A DNA stretch of 64,000 bases from Akkermansia sp. (GCA_017555025.1 JAFZHC010000009.1:248001-312000), one strand, 5' to 3'; shown: positions 27,102 to 36,617, counted from the stretch's first letter. Notes: generated by a model from the sequence alone, not told the origin. Made by a program: numbers and translations.

Positions 27102-28715
27102 TTACGCCTGCTTTTTCTCCAGAGCGGCAGCCACCAAGCCATTGAAGAGGGGGTGAGGGGCAGTCGGGCGACTCTGGAACTCGGGGTGATACTGACAGGC
27201 AATGAAGTAAGGATGCCCGGGAAGTTCCACCACTTCGACCAGACCATGCTCGTCATTCACAGCTGAGATAACCATACCGGCCTTCTCGCAGGCCTCGCGG
27301 AAATCAGCATTGAACTCATAGCGGTGGCGATGGCGCTCAGAAATAATCTCAGCACCGCCATAGAGCTTGCTGCACAGGCTGCCGGGCTGAATGTGAGCGG
27401 GATAGGCGCCAAGACGCATGGTAGCCCCCATGTTGGTGATAGTCTTTTGCTCCTCCTGCAGACAGATAACCGGGTTGGCAGAGGTCTTATCAAACTCAGT
27501 AGAGTTGGCATCGGCCAGCCCCAGCACGTTACGAGCAAACTCGATAACGGCAACCTGCATACCAAGGCAGATGCCGAAGAACGGAATCCCCTTCTCGCGG
27601 GCATACTGCACGGCCTTAATCTTGCCTTCTACGCCGCGCTCACCAAAGCCACCGGGTACCAGCAGACCGTCGACATCGCCGATAAGTTCCTCACAGCTGC
27701 CGTTCTCCAGAGCCTCGGCGTCCACTCGTACGATTTCCACGCGGCAATCATTGGCAGCACCGGCATGGGTGAAGCTTTCGTAAATGGACTTGTAGGCATC
27801 CTGCAGAGAAATGTACTTACCCACCACGGCAATGCGCACACTATGGGCAGGGTGAATCACTCGACCCACAAACTTCTGCCATTCATCCATCTTAGGCTTG
27901 GGAACAGTAATACCCAGCACCTCAGTCACGATGCGATCAACGCGGTCACGCCCCAAATCAAGCGGGCATTCATAGATGCTGTGCTTCACATCGCAGAAGG
28001 CAACCACATTGCGAGGAGATACGTTACAGAACATACCAATCTTGCGCTTCTCCTCCTCGGTGAGGTTGTCCATCTCCGTACGGCATACGATGATGTCGGG
28101 CTGAATACCGATTTCACGCAGTTTGGCCACGCTCTGCTGAGTCGGCTTTGTCTTGGTCTCTCCGGCAGCCTTAATGTAGGGAAGAAGGGTAACGTGGATG
28201 AAACAGCAGTTGTGACGACCCACCTCAAGGGCAAACTGACGCAGAGCTTCGAGGAAAAGGTAGCCTTCAATATCACCCACCGTACCGCCGATTTCAGTAA
28301 TGATGATGTCGCATTCCTTATTAGCCTCGGTCAGGTCATAAAGGCGCTGCTTAATCTCATCAGTCACATGCGGGATGTACTGAACGGTCTTGCCTAAGTA
28401 ATCGCCGCGACGCTCCTTCTCCAGCACATGCTCAAACACCTTGCCGCTGGTCAGATTGTTAAGGCGGGAAAGCTTGCAGTGAATGAATCGCTCGTAATGG
28501 CCAAGGTCAAGGTCGGTCTCGGCACCGTCATTGAGTACATACACCTCACCATGCTGGTAAGGGCTCATGGTACCGGGGTCGATATTCAGATAGGGGTCAA
28601 ACTTCTGCATGGTCACCTCCAGACCGCAATGCTCAAGCAATGTGCCGATGGATGCCGCTGCAAGACCTTTACCCAGGGAGGATACAACGCCGCCAGTTAC
28701 AAAGATGTATTTCAT
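27102..28715 (-). CDS. pyrG: CTP synthase
   Basis: Makes CTP from UTP, ATP and glutamine. 537 residues, normal. The N-terminal synthase domain starts [24 protein letters not shown]; the C-terminal glutaminase has FFGICLGMQ (nucleophile Cys) and [11 protein letters not shown] (His, Glu). Stand-alone, divergent from the ROK regulator, with a possible promoter at 28746-28774. Confidence 0.97.
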   Translation of the reverse strand: MKYIFVTGGVVSSLGKGLAAASIGTLLEHCGLEVTMQKFDPYLNIDPGTMSPYQHGEVYVLNDGAETDLDLGHYERFIHCKLSRLNNLTSGKVFEHVLEKERRGDYLGKTVQYIPHVTDEIKQRLYDLTEANKECDIIITEIGGTVGDIEGYLFLEALRQFALEVGRHNCCFIHVTLLPYIKAAGETKTKPTQQSVAKLREIGIQPDIIVCRTEMDNLTEEEKRKIGMFCNVSPRNVVAFCDVKHSIYECPLDLGRDRVDRIVTEVLGITVPKPKMDEWQKFVGRVIHPAHSVRIAVVGKYISLQDAYKSIYESFTHAGAANDCRVEIVRVDAEALENGSCEELIGDVDGLLVPGGFGERGVEGKIKAVQYAREKGIPFFGICLGMQVAVIEFARNVLGLADANSTEFDKTSANPVICLQEEQKTITNMGATMRLGAYPAHIQPGSLCSKLYGGAEIISERHRHRYEFNADFREACEKAGMVISAVNDEHGLVEVVELPGHPYFIACQYHPEFQSRPTAPHPLFNGLVAAALEKKQA

Positions 28716-28745
28716 GTTAATGTGGAATCTTGTTCTGTTGAGGGC

Positions 28746-28774
28746 ATGCTACCAGATTCCGTGGCAAGTGTCGA
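28746..28774 (-). promoter_or_regulatory. Possible pyrG promoter
   Basis: TCGACA (28774-28769), 17-base spacer, TAGCAT (28751-28746). The leader would be about 23-24 bases, longer than for most genes here. Confidence 0.45.
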
Positions 28775-28865
28775 GTATTTGCTCGTTTGCCCTATCATTT
28801 TTTCCGAAAAACACAACTCAAGAAAATCTTTTCCCTATTATTTATCAACACGTTAAACTTTAGAC

Positions 28866-28894
28866 TTGCCATGCAGAGCAAAAACTGATAGACT
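28866..28894 (+). promoter_or_regulatory. Predicted promoter of the ROK-type regulator
   Basis: TTGCCA (28866-28871), 17-base spacer, TAGACT (28889-28894), leader about 22 bases. A second option, CTGATA-18-TATAAA ending at 28914, would place the -10 eight bases before the ATG. Confidence 0.55.
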
Positions 28895-28922
28895 TTCTTA
28901 ACCTGATTTATAAAGTTACAGT

Positions 28923-29798
28923 ATGACAAAAGCGCAACAAGCCGTACTGGCAGCCATGAATGAGCGAGGGGAAGCCACGCGCCCACAGCTTGCTGCAGCG
29001 ACCGGGCTCAGCCTCGTGTCTGTAAGCAAAGCCGTAGCGACTCTTTGCCACACCGGAGAGCTGAAGGAAGCGGGAGAACTTCCCTCCGGCGGCGGCCGCC
29101 CGGTGCAGCTCTACCGCTACAATGCCGGCTATGCGCTGCATGCTCTGATTCAGGCACAGAGAGAAGACGCCATGCTACGCTGCACGCTGCAATTACTCGA
29201 CCTGCACGGCAACGAACGTAGTCATCGAGCAGCAACGTTCGCTTATCTGGAGAAAGAAAGTCTGGACGGCTTACTGAGCGAAGCATTGCGTGGTCGAAGA
29301 CTACGCAGTATCACCTTGATGTTACCCGATGGCTGCATGCCTGATGGCATGCTACAGCACCTGACTGACAGCTACAACTGCCGCGTATGCACACCGACAG
29401 CAGCAGCAATTTTAGCGCAGAGCAGTCACGACGGGACTGCTACGGTATGCCTGATGAAAGGAACAGCCCCCACGTGCGCGATGATGCGACATGGGGTACT
29501 ACAAGAGAGCGGTCCCCTGCACCTTCTACCCTTGCCCGCAGATTGGAGCAGGCTTGATTATAGTGACCGAAGTCTGGTGGAAGAAATGGTTGCGCGTCTA
29601 CTCCTGATCATAACCTGCACGCTGGCGCCGGACCGCATTGAATTATTCACACCGGCTATCAGTTCGCGACTTACAGAGAGAATTCGCTACAACGCCGCCA
29701 CTAAATTAAAAGGAGCCCTCCCCCCGCTGCACTTCAGCGTACTGAGCCCGGAATGGCTGGAACAGGCCACCCTATCAGCCTGCACCAACATTACATAA
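28923..29798 (+). CDS. ROK-type transcriptional regulator lacking kinase motifs
   Basis: 291 residues. Residues 1-60 form a winged helix like NagC/XylR/Mlc regulators (AVLAAMNERGEATRPQLAAATGLSLVSVSKAVATL, followed by the wing SGGGRPVQLYR typical of ROK repressors). The rest has the length and rough layout of a ROK domain but lacks DxGxT, the zinc motif and the DNDAN catalytic stretch. It may sense a sugar without phosphorylating it, or have lost ligand binding. Alone between pyrG and a secreted protease gene; targets unknown, but the ROK kinase operon downstream is a candidate. Confidence 0.75.
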   Translation: MTKAQQAVLAAMNERGEATRPQLAAATGLSLVSVSKAVATLCHTGELKEAGELPSGGGRPVQLYRYNAGYALHALIQAQREDAMLRCTLQLLDLHGNERSHRAATFAYLEKESLDGLLSEALRGRRLRSITLMLPDGCMPDGMLQHLTDSYNCRVCTPTAAAILAQSSHDGTATVCLMKGTAPTCAMMRHGVLQESGPLHLLPLPADWSRLDYSDRSLVEEMVARLLLIITCTLAPDRIELFTPAISSRLTERIRYNAATKLKGALPPLHFSVLSPEWLEQATLSACTNIT

Positions 29799-29801
29799 TC
29801 A

Positions 29802-29829
29802 TTGACAAACCATTATTTTGTGGCAGAAT
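29802..29829 (+). promoter_or_regulatory. Predicted promoter of the secreted metalloprotease/ROK operon
   Basis: Perfect -35 TTGACA (29802-29807), 16-base spacer, CAGAAT (29824-29829). The ATG at 29839 follows after 9 bases. Confidence 0.65.
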
Positions 29830-29838
29830 AAGGGGCGT

Positions 29839-31041
29839 ATGCACGTACGAGCCATTCTTACAACGATGTGCGCTCTGGGACTGGGCGCTGTCGCCATGGG
29901 TGCAGCACCCGAACATTTTCAACCTCGAGCCAAAGAACTGCTGACCGACTCCATTGAGTTGATTCCGAGTGAACATCAGCTTAACGTCATTTATTTTGTC
30001 GGCAATGATCGTGAACCTGTAGCGGACCATGAGCGCCGCCTCAGCGAACTGTTGCTCTATCTTCAGCAGTATTACGGTAAGGAAATGGCTCGCAATGGCC
30101 TCGGTGCCCATTCCTTCGGTCTGACAATGCAAGAGAACGGCAACGTCCTCATTCATCTGGTGAAAGGTAAGAAGCCCCACACAGAATACGCCTACGGCAC
30201 AGGCCACAACGCCTGCTTGGAAGAGGTGAACGCCTACCTCGATGCCGTCCCCGGTCGCCGCACCAGCCAGCATACTTTCGTCATCATGCCCACTCACTAC
30301 GATGAGCAATACAATGACCTCAACCCGGGCGGCGTTCCCTTCTATGGTCTGGGCACTAACTGTTTTGCGCTTGACTACGCCCACTTCGATATTCAGCATA
30401 TCGGCAAGCCGACAAAGGAAGGCCGTCTGCTCACCAAATGGTACGGAGGTTTTGCCCACGAGCTCGGTCACGGCCTGAACCTTCCTCATAACAAAGGCAC
30501 TTACAGTCAGAATGCCGCTCTCGGCACAGCCCTGATGGGTGCCGGCAACTACACCTTCGGCATCAGCCCGACCTACATCACCCTGCCCAGCTGCCGCATT
30601 CTGGAACATTCGGAGCTGTTTGTTCCCAAAGGAACTACCACCAAGTTCTACACGCAGCATCACACGCCGGCCATCCGAACTGCCACCTTTAAGCGCGTGG
30701 GCGATGCGCTGGAACTCTATCTTGAATCTGATTCAAATGTTGTTAACGTCAACGCTTACATTCAAGACCCTCCCTTCCGAGTGAATCAGGACTACGATGC
30801 CGTCCCCTTTACCTGCCGGATGAGCAAAACGCCCACCGGCGGCAGCGCAGCCTACGCCATCATTCCGCTTTCTGAACTGGTTGAGTTGAAGAACATCAAG
30901 GGCGGCACGACGGCGCTGGATATTTTATTACAAACACACGAAGGAAGCCGCTTCCGCTGGCGATTTCCCTTTAATCTCAGTAAAGTTCCTGCTGACGGCA
31001 ACATCGAAATGGGGACACCCGTCATCCACAGGGGATACTAA
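29839..31041 (+). CDS. Secreted zinc metalloprotease, metzincin-like
   Basis: 400 residues with a signal peptide (about 1-22). HELGHGLNLPH at 207-217 is the HExxHxxGxxH-type zinc site in the variant HExxHxxxxxH, followed some 25 residues later by ALMGAGNY, which could be the Met-turn of metzincins. Residues after about 265 form a beta-rich C-terminal domain. Likely substrates are extracellular or periplasmic proteins; mucin glycoproteins would fit a gut Verrucomicrobium but that is speculation. The start at 29839 fits the promoter and signal peptide. One base separates it from the ROK kinase gene. Confidence 0.75.
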   Translation: MHVRAILTTMCALGLGAVAMGAAPEHFQPRAKELLTDSIELIPSEHQLNVIYFVGNDREPVADHERRLSELLLYLQQYYGKEMARNGLGAHSFGLTMQENGNVLIHLVKGKKPHTEYAYGTGHNACLEEVNAYLDAVPGRRTSQHTFVIMPTHYDEQYNDLNPGGVPFYGLGTNCFALDYAHFDIQHIGKPTKEGRLLTKWYGGFAHELGHGLNLPHNKGTYSQNAALGTALMGAGNYTFGISPTYITLPSCRILEHSELFVPKGTTTKFYTQHHTPAIRTATFKRVGDALELYLESDSNVVNVNAYIQDPPFRVNQDYDAVPFTCRMSKTPTGGSAAYAIIPLSELVELKNIKGGTTALDILLQTHEGSRFRWRFPFNLSKVPADGNIEMGTPVIHRGY

Positions 31042-31042
31042 T

Positions 31043-31987
31043 ATGGATAAGGCAATTGCAGTAGATTTCGGCGGCACCGGCATTAAGATAGGCGTGACGC
31101 AGGGGGATAAAATCCTGGTGAAGGCTCCCACCTTGCCCACGGCATCTTTCGAAAGTCCCGCAGCTATCATTGAGGCCATGTGCCACACCGCCAGACATCT
31201 GCTGCAAGAGCACCCCGATGCTACAGCCATTGGTTTGGGTATGCCCGGCTGGACCGATTTCCACCGGGGTGTCCTCTATCAGCTTACCAATGTTCCGGTA
31301 TGGAATCATGAAGTACCGGTGCGCGATATAATGCAGAAGGCTCTCAATCTACCGGTTGTTCTGGATAACGATGCCAACTGCATGGCCTACGCAGAATGGC
31401 AGCTGGGAGCCGGCAAAGGGCTCGATAGTCTGGTATGCCTGACGCTGGGTACAGGTATTGGCGGCGGCATGGTCGTGAACAACAAGATGCTTCGAGGGCG
31501 TACCGTTTCTGCCGCAGAGCTTGGTCAGACCAGCATTGACTGGCGAGGGCGTACCGGTCCTTTCGGCAACAAAGGAGCGATTGAAGAATACATCGGCAAT
31601 AATGAATTTGCAGCAGACGCAGCAGAAGCCTACACCAAGGCAGGTTGCCCCCGTACACCCGAGGAATGTACCCCCTATCTACTGGCTCAGGCCGCTAGCT
31701 CCGGCTGCCCGATTGCCGGAGCGATGTACGAGAGCTTTGCAGAAAAGCTCGCTACCCTCATCATGAATCTCATGTACGCCTTTGTGCCGGATGCCGTCAT
31801 TATCGGCGGGGGTGTAGCCAATGCCGGAGCTTTGCTCTTCACTCCGCTGCAAAACAAGCTGAAGGAACAACTTTTCCCGGTGCACTATGCTGCTTTGAAT
31901 CTTCTCCCTGCTCATTTCGGTGCCGATTCCGGGCTCATAGGAGCCGGGTTGATGGCCTCCGATTACGCTAAAGGAAAATTATTCTGA
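31043..31987 (+). CDS. ROK family sugar kinase, paralogue
   Basis: 314 residues. Phosphate motif DFGGTGIK at 8-15, DNDANC near 108, and glycine loops LGTGIGGG and IIGGGVANAG. The zinc motif is lost, as in the kinase at 54-1004, with AELGQ in place of GH. The two kinases share long identical stretches (DNDANCMAYAEW, LVCLTLGTGIG) and differ mainly at the ends. It sits just behind a secreted protease gene, with a possible weak Shine-Dalgarno (AGGGG). Probably acts on glucose or N-acetylated hexose, but unproven. Confidence 0.88.
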   Translation: MDKAIAVDFGGTGIKIGVTQGDKILVKAPTLPTASFESPAAIIEAMCHTARHLLQEHPDATAIGLGMPGWTDFHRGVLYQLTNVPVWNHEVPVRDIMQKALNLPVVLDNDANCMAYAEWQLGAGKGLDSLVCLTLGTGIGGGMVVNNKMLRGRTVSAAELGQTSIDWRGRTGPFGNKGAIEEYIGNNEFAADAAEAYTKAGCPRTPEECTPYLLAQAASSGCPIAGAMYESFAEKLATLIMNLMYAFVPDAVIIGGGVANAGALLFTPLQNKLKEQLFPVHYAALNLLPAHFGADSGLIGAGLMASDYAKGKLF

Positions 31988-32031
31988 TTTTTTTGAACAT
32001 AACAAAACATCCAACAGTCCCAATAAATGTT

Positions 32032-33645
32032 ATGAGTGATATATCTCAGGCAAATCTGCCACCTGTCCCGAAAAAAGCCATCGTTCGACCAAGCTCAACC
32101 CCCACAGCCATTCCCCCCGGTCCGGTTGTTGATCCTTCATGGTGGAGATTGGGTAGCACCCCATTTCTGGTGCTGGTCATGGTAGCGGCCGCAGCCGATT
32201 TGGCCTGGCCACGTGACGGTTTATTCGGCATAGGAGCCGGTATTGGCTGTTTCCTGGCCATTAATGCACTGCTTTTATTACGCAAGGACTTCACCCGGGG
32301 AGAATACTGGTTCCTGCAAGGTCTTGCCGTTATTAATATGCTCGCTCTGTTCTGCAGCGGTTATATGCTCAACTGGCTTACCAGCCTCGCTCTGCCCTTT
32401 GCGGTAACAATGATTCCGACCAGAGAGAACTACGAGGAGGCGAACGTTCGTTACCGTAACTGGTGGAGCTTCTGGTTTGCCCGCAGACCTTCATCCAACG
32501 AGCGCAAGGGGCGTTTTGCGGCTCTGCGAGCACTTCTTCCCCTGCTTATCTGCATTCTTATCGGCATTATCTGTTTTGTCACCTTCCTCTGCATTTTTGC
32601 GAGCGGCAATCCAGTTGTCGAATTAGTATGGAATACCATCGTCACTTGGTGGAATAAGTTGGTCGAGTATCTGCACATCAGCTGGGATTTCTGGATTCAT
32701 GTGCTGTACTGGATTGTCGGCTTCATCTGGTTTGGTTTATACTGTTTCATGCGTTCTCGTACAGCACCCGCTCCGCAGGCCGCAGCAACGGATTCTACAG
32801 CCAAACCCGCCGGCACTACCATGCTGCCTTACCTGCCGGTTTGTGTGCTCATAGGCATCAACGCAGCCTTTGCAGTCGCAACATCTACCGATATTGCATT
32901 CCTTTGGTTCGGAAATGTGCCTGAGGGTATTTCTCAAACGGCCTACCTGCATGAAGGCGCAACCTCCATTACCTGGGCCTCTGTGCTGGCCGCCGCCGTT
33001 CTCGTCCTTCTGTTCCGCCGTAACGGGCACGCCCGCACTTCGCTGGCAGGCCGCTTCTTCGGATTCCTGCTCGTTGCTCAAACCGCACTACTGGCAGTCA
33101 GCGTCTACGTGCGTCTTTACCACCAGATTGAAGATTTCGGCTTCACCGTACGCCGAATCGAAGCCGCAGAGGCAATGTTACTGGGACTGGCAGGACTGGT
33201 GGTGCTGGTACTCTACATGGCCACCGACGGTGCCTTCTGGCGTTACACAAAAATCTGCCTGGGCACTATATTGCTCATGTTTATCACATTCGGCTCCTAC
33301 AGCCCTGCCAGGCTTGCCGGCCACCTGAACCTGCGCTACCTGAGCAGCCACCCGCATTGGAAATTTGAGTTGAGCGATTTCCGAATCGGCCGTTTCGATG
33401 TCTCCGAAAACCTTGCTTTTGCAGAATATGTCTATAACAATACCGTCAAAGATTTGCCGCAGACAGAACGAAGCAACTATTTGCTGACGGAGGAGAATCT
33501 CAAACGCGCTGCTCTCAAGGTCGAACAGCGAGCCTCCAGCAAGACTTGGTTGACCTATAATCTGTCTATTACTGAGGATATTCCTGCCGCAGAGCGCATT
33601 CTGGGACGCCCGATTCGCATCAAATGCATAGAATCAGAAGATTGA
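32032..33645 (+). CDS. DUF4173-like polytopic membrane protein
   Basis: 537 residues with roughly ten to twelve membrane spans and a Pro-rich cytosolic N-terminus (PTAIPPGPVVDPSW). The layout RIEAAEAMLLGLAGLVVLVLY, then a soluble C-terminus with SPARLAGHLNLRYL, agrees with DUF4173/DUF4153-like proteins, whose function is unknown. An upstream TTG at 31993 could extend it by 13 residues, but ATG 32032 is more likely. 44 bases after the ROK kinase gene, probably in the same transcript. Confidence 0.65.
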   Translation: MSDISQANLPPVPKKAIVRPSSTPTAIPPGPVVDPSWWRLGSTPFLVLVMVAAAADLAWPRDGLFGIGAGIGCFLAINALLLLRKDFTRGEYWFLQGLAVINMLALFCSGYMLNWLTSLALPFAVTMIPTRENYEEANVRYRNWWSFWFARRPSSNERKGRFAALRALLPLLICILIGIICFVTFLCIFASGNPVVELVWNTIVTWWNKLVEYLHISWDFWIHVLYWIVGFIWFGLYCFMRSRTAPAPQAAATDSTAKPAGTTMLPYLPVCVLIGINAAFAVATSTDIAFLWFGNVPEGISQTAYLHEGATSITWASVLAAAVLVLLFRRNGHARTSLAGRFFGFLLVAQTALLAVSVYVRLYHQIEDFGFTVRRIEAAEAMLLGLAGLVVLVLYMATDGAFWRYTKICLGTILLMFITFGSYSPARLAGHLNLRYLSSHPHWKFELSDFRIGRFDVSENLAFAEYVYNNTVKDLPQTERSNYLLTEENLKRAALKVEQRASSKTWLTYNLSITEDIPAAERILGRPIRIKCIESED

Positions 33646-33666
33646 TTCTGCAGGCTTACATTCACT

Positions 33667-33707
33667 AAAAAAATCCCGTCGCGTAAGAAAACGCGACGGG
33701 ATTTTTT
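33667..33707. terminator. Bidirectional terminator
   Basis: A-run plus ATCCCGTCGCGT paired with ACGCGACGGGAT and a T-run, loop AAGAAA. It serves the DUF4173-like gene on plus and tdh on minus. Confidence 0.95.
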
Positions 33708-33726
33708 AGAATGAAACAGAGGCGAA

Positions 33727-34758
33727 TCAATCAGCCCAGGTAAGCACCACCTTGCCGGACTTGCCGGAGTTCATCACGTTGAAGCCCTCTTCGAAATCGG
33801 TGTAGTGCATGCGATGGGTAATGATGGCAGAAACATCCAGACCACTGCGCAGCATGGCATCCATCTTCTGCCAGGTAGCGAACATCTCGCGACCATAAAT
33901 ACCCTTCATCTTGAGGCCTTTCCATACAAAAGTATTCCAGTCGATGCCGGAACCACCGGGCTGAATACCGAGCAAGGAGATATTAGCGCCATAAGCAGAG
34001 TGCGTGATGATATCCTTCAGGCAGGCGGGAGCACCGCTCATCTCAAGGCATACACCGAAGCCCTCGCTGATACCGAGTTCCTCGCGAGCAGCAGCAATGC
34101 TGTCGCCGCTGATGACGTTAACGGTGCGGTCTGCACCGAGTTTGCGGGCGAGCTCCAGTTTGTAATCGCTCACGTCAGTAATGGTTACGGTACGAGCACC
34201 TGCCTTCTTACACACAGCTGCTGCCATCGAACCAATCAGGCCGGCACCGGTAATCAATACGTCTTCACCCACCAAATCCCAAGAAAGAGCGGTATGAGTG
34301 GCATTGCCCAGAGGATCAAGAATGGAAGCAATCTCCATGGGCATATCCTTATGAATGCGGATGACATTGGACTGAGGAATAGAAAGGTACTCAGCAAAGC
34401 AACCGGGGCGATTCACGCCCACACCCTGAGTGTTGGGGCAGAGATGGAAAGCTCCGCGACGGCAATTACGGCAATGACCACAGACAATGTGCCCCTCACC
34501 GGAAACAACCTCACCGGGCTTAAACTCCGTCACGGCAGAGCCTACGCTCTCGATAACACCGCAGAACTCATGACCGACATGCATGCCGACCGGTATGGTC
34601 TGCTGAGCCCAGGAATCCCAATTCCAGATGTGGAGATCCGTGCCGCAAATCGCTGTCCTGTAAATCTTAATGAGAACATCGTTCGGACCGACTTCAGGCA
34701 TCGGTACGTCTACCAGTTCGAGGCCTTTATCGGCCTTCGTCTTAACGAGAGCTTTCAT
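33727..34758 (-). CDS. tdh: L-threonine 3-dehydrogenase
   Basis: NAD-dependent, zinc medium-chain dehydrogenase that oxidises threonine to 2-amino-3-ketobutyrate. 343 residues, normal. Catalytic zinc ligands Cys38 and His63-Glu64, structural zinc cysteines 93, 96, 99 and 107, and the NAD site [12 protein letters not shown] are visible. HIWNWDSW is typical of Tdh rather than of other dehydrogenases. kbl, its usual partner, is not adjacent. Leaderless promoter; shares its -35 region with the lipocalin gene. Confidence 0.95.
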   Translation of the reverse strand: MKALVKTKADKGLELVDVPMPEVGPNDVLIKIYRTAICGTDLHIWNWDSWAQQTIPVGMHVGHEFCGVIESVGSAVTEFKPGEVVSGEGHIVCGHCRNCRRGAFHLCPNTQGVGVNRPGCFAEYLSIPQSNVIRIHKDMPMEIASILDPLGNATHTALSWDLVGEDVLITGAGLIGSMAAAVCKKAGARTVTITDVSDYKLELARKLGADRTVNVISGDSIAAAREELGISEGFGVCLEMSGAPACLKDIITHSAYGANISLLGIQPGGSGIDWNTFVWKGLKMKGIYGREMFATWQKMDAMLRSGLDVSAIITHRMHYTDFEEGFNVMNSGKSGKVVLTWAD

Positions 34759-34766
34759 GGGCAGAA

Positions 34767-34795
34767 AGTGTACGACTTTCGCCTACGATTGACAA
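34767..34795 (-). promoter_or_regulatory. Predicted tdh promoter
   Basis: TTGTCA (34795-34790), 17-base spacer, TACACT (34772-34767). The ATG follows after 8 bases. The -35 overlaps the opposite TTGACA at 34789-34794. Confidence 0.65.
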
Positions 34796-34854
34796 GCCCA
34801 ATCTTTCAATTTACTGTCATGAGGTGCAGTATAACAACCATTCAACGATATAAT
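34789..34854 (+). promoter_or_regulatory. Two candidate promoters of the lipocalin gene
   Basis: TTGACA (34789-34794)-17-TACTGT (34812-34817), and a perfect TATAAT (34849-34854) without a clear -35. The second would give a leader of about 18 bases. Confidence 0.5.
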
Positions 34855-34878
34855 CATATCGGTCATCACACCTAGGCC

Positions 34879-35388
34879 ATGATTTTACGCGCTCTATTCC
34901 ACTACTTATTCCATTTTTCCACCCCCAGAAACATCAATACACGACCTGTGCCGAATGTCGATACAAACCGCATGCTCGGACGCTGGTACGAATTGGCTCG
35001 GTTGAATGTACCTTTCGAGGAGGGGATGGAAGAGGTCTTTGCAGATTATACCTTACGCCCGGATGGCAACATTGATATCACCAATCAGGGCATGAGCGGC
35101 AAGCATCGGCGTCGCAAGGCTCATGCCATTGCCTACCCCGGGAGAGAGTCCACACTCAAAGTATCATTTATTCCGTTTTTGCGTTGTCTGACTTCTTCAT
35201 ACAATGTGCTCAGCATCGACGATACCTATACCCATGCGCTTGTATCCAACGGGAATGGAAGTTGTCTATGGTTTCTCAGTCGCACCCCCAAAAGAAATCC
35301 GGAGAGCTTCAATGGCTTAATGCAAGAAGCACTGAGGCGTGGCTTCGACCTCAGTGCCCTGCACTATACAAAACATCGCTTCTGCTGA
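34879..35388 (+). CDS. Lipocalin-like protein
   Basis: 169 residues with the lipocalin signature LGRWYELARL at 33-42 and beta-strand pattern similar to Blc-type bacterial lipocalins (VFADYTLRPDGNIDITNQG). The N-terminus has a hydrophobic stretch (ILRALFHYLFHFS) but no lipobox, so unlike Blc it may not be lipidated. It might carry lipids or other small hydrophobic compounds. Convergent with the protease gene, 9 bases between stops. GC slightly lower than neighbours. Confidence 0.75.
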   Translation: MILRALFHYLFHFSTPRNINTRPVPNVDTNRMLGRWYELARLNVPFEEGMEEVFADYTLRPDGNIDITNQGMSGKHRRRKAHAIAYPGRESTLKVSFIPFLRCLTSSYNVLSIDDTYTHALVSNGNGSCLWFLSRTPKRNPESFNGLMQEALRRGFDLSALHYTKHRFC

Positions 35389-35397
35389 AAGGTAACA

Positions 35398-36567
35398 TTA
35401 ATCAGCCTCGGCAAAGCTGACATCAACCTTCTTGCGTTTCCAGGCTTTGATAAAATCTTTCTGCAGTTGCTTAGCATTCTTATGGTGACCAATCAGGTGG
35501 CTTTTTGCCTCCTCGGCTGACTCACCATCCAGCATGGCCTGCATGTACTTCTTAATAGCTTCCACGCCTTTCTTGCCATCCAAGTGTACGTAGAAGGTAA
35601 CAATCATGGTAGCCAGGGTATAGGTATCCTTACCCTGGCTCATGTAGCCATACATCTCCTCCTGACTCATGGTCAGGAACTTCTCAAGCGGGAAGTCAAA
35701 GCTGAGAGCATTGTGTGATGCCTGAGTCTTAGCCTTACCGAGAATAACACCGAAACAACGATCGAACTCAAGGTCTTCACCAACATAGGGAACATAGCCA
35801 ACGTACTCTGCCCAACCTTCATTGCACCAGATAGGCAGGTTGTTGTACACAAAATTCTGGTGAGTAAGCTCATGCACGAGGGTATGAGTCTCGATATCAT
35901 TGCTGACAACACGCCCGTCAGCTCCCAGACCAAGAGAGGGGAACGGAACCATCACCTTATCATCTGCCAAACTCTGGGCGTTGATAGCGGAAGACTGTCC
36001 CGGAACACGGCGAGCGCTGAATACAAACACCCCTGAAGAGGAGGAAGGCCCGCCATTCTGAATATATTGTGCCTTGGTCGGCCAAAGCTCAACCTTATAT
36101 TTACGGGAGCTGCGGTCTTCCTCAGTGCGAGGCACAGGCAAGACCTCACCAACGGCTTTATTAGCAGCATAGGCGCACTCGAACAAACGACCTACGGTAT
36201 CACAGGCATTGGGGTCGAGCGCCACAGGTGTATAGAACACATAATTGTTTGTTTCGTACACAAAAAACTGCCCCTTTTTGGGAGCCTCCTGCAGAGTCGT
36301 TTCATCAGGAACGGGTATCTTGTCAGGCCAGCCGCTCGGTGACTTGGCGTGTACCTTTTTAATACCCTGCTCACGTAATGCCTTTTTCTTTTGCTGGGCA
36401 GCCTTTCCGACATTGCGCTTGGTGCTCTTTTTCCGGTTAGCGGTCTCGCGCTGCTCCAGCACATATGTTTCCTCGCACGCCATTTCGGGCGATACAGCTT
36501 CCTGAGCGGCAGTTACAAGCCCACCGACAGCTAAAACAAAGGGTAAAATACGGCAGATGAATTTCAT
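35398..36567 (-). CDS. Secreted HExxH metalloprotease, gluzincin-like
   Basis: 389 residues with a signal peptide (FICRILPFVLAVGGLVTA). HELTHQ (His232, Glu233, His236) is followed about 18 residues later by NEGWAEYV, giving the third zinc ligand Glu; this layout is that of peptidase MA-like gluzincins. A basic Lys/Arg-rich region (RKKSTKRNVGKAAQQKKK) lies after the signal peptide. The start at 36567 is chosen for the signal peptide. Substrate unknown. Confidence 0.75.
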   Translation of the reverse strand: MKFICRILPFVLAVGGLVTAAQEAVSPEMACEETYVLEQRETANRKKSTKRNVGKAAQQKKKALREQGIKKVHAKSPSGWPDKIPVPDETTLQEAPKKGQFFVYETNNYVFYTPVALDPNACDTVGRLFECAYAANKAVGEVLPVPRTEEDRSSRKYKVELWPTKAQYIQNGGPSSSSGVFVFSARRVPGQSSAINAQSLADDKVMVPFPSLGLGADGRVVSNDIETHTLVHELTHQNFVYNNLPIWCNEGWAEYVGYVPYVGEDLEFDRCFGVILGKAKTQASHNALSFDFPLEKFLTMSQEEMYGYMSQGKDTYTLATMIVTFYVHLDGKKGVEAIKKYMQAMLDGESAEEAKSHLIGHHKNAKQLQKDFIKAWKRKKVDVSFAEAD

Positions 36568-36588
36568 ACAGATGCTTCCTATGACCCA

Positions 36589-36617
36589 AATCTGCCATAT
36601 ATCGTACGGCAAGGCAA
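36589..36617 (-). promoter_or_regulatory. Possible promoter of the HELTH protease gene
   Basis: TTGCCT (36617-36612), 17-base spacer, CAGATT (36594-36589), leader about 15 bases. Confidence 0.4.

Noticed and set aside
27324..28397. Plus-strand open frame of 357 residues opposite pyrG
   Set aside because: pyrG is intact and conserved; no start signal or domain for the antisense frame.
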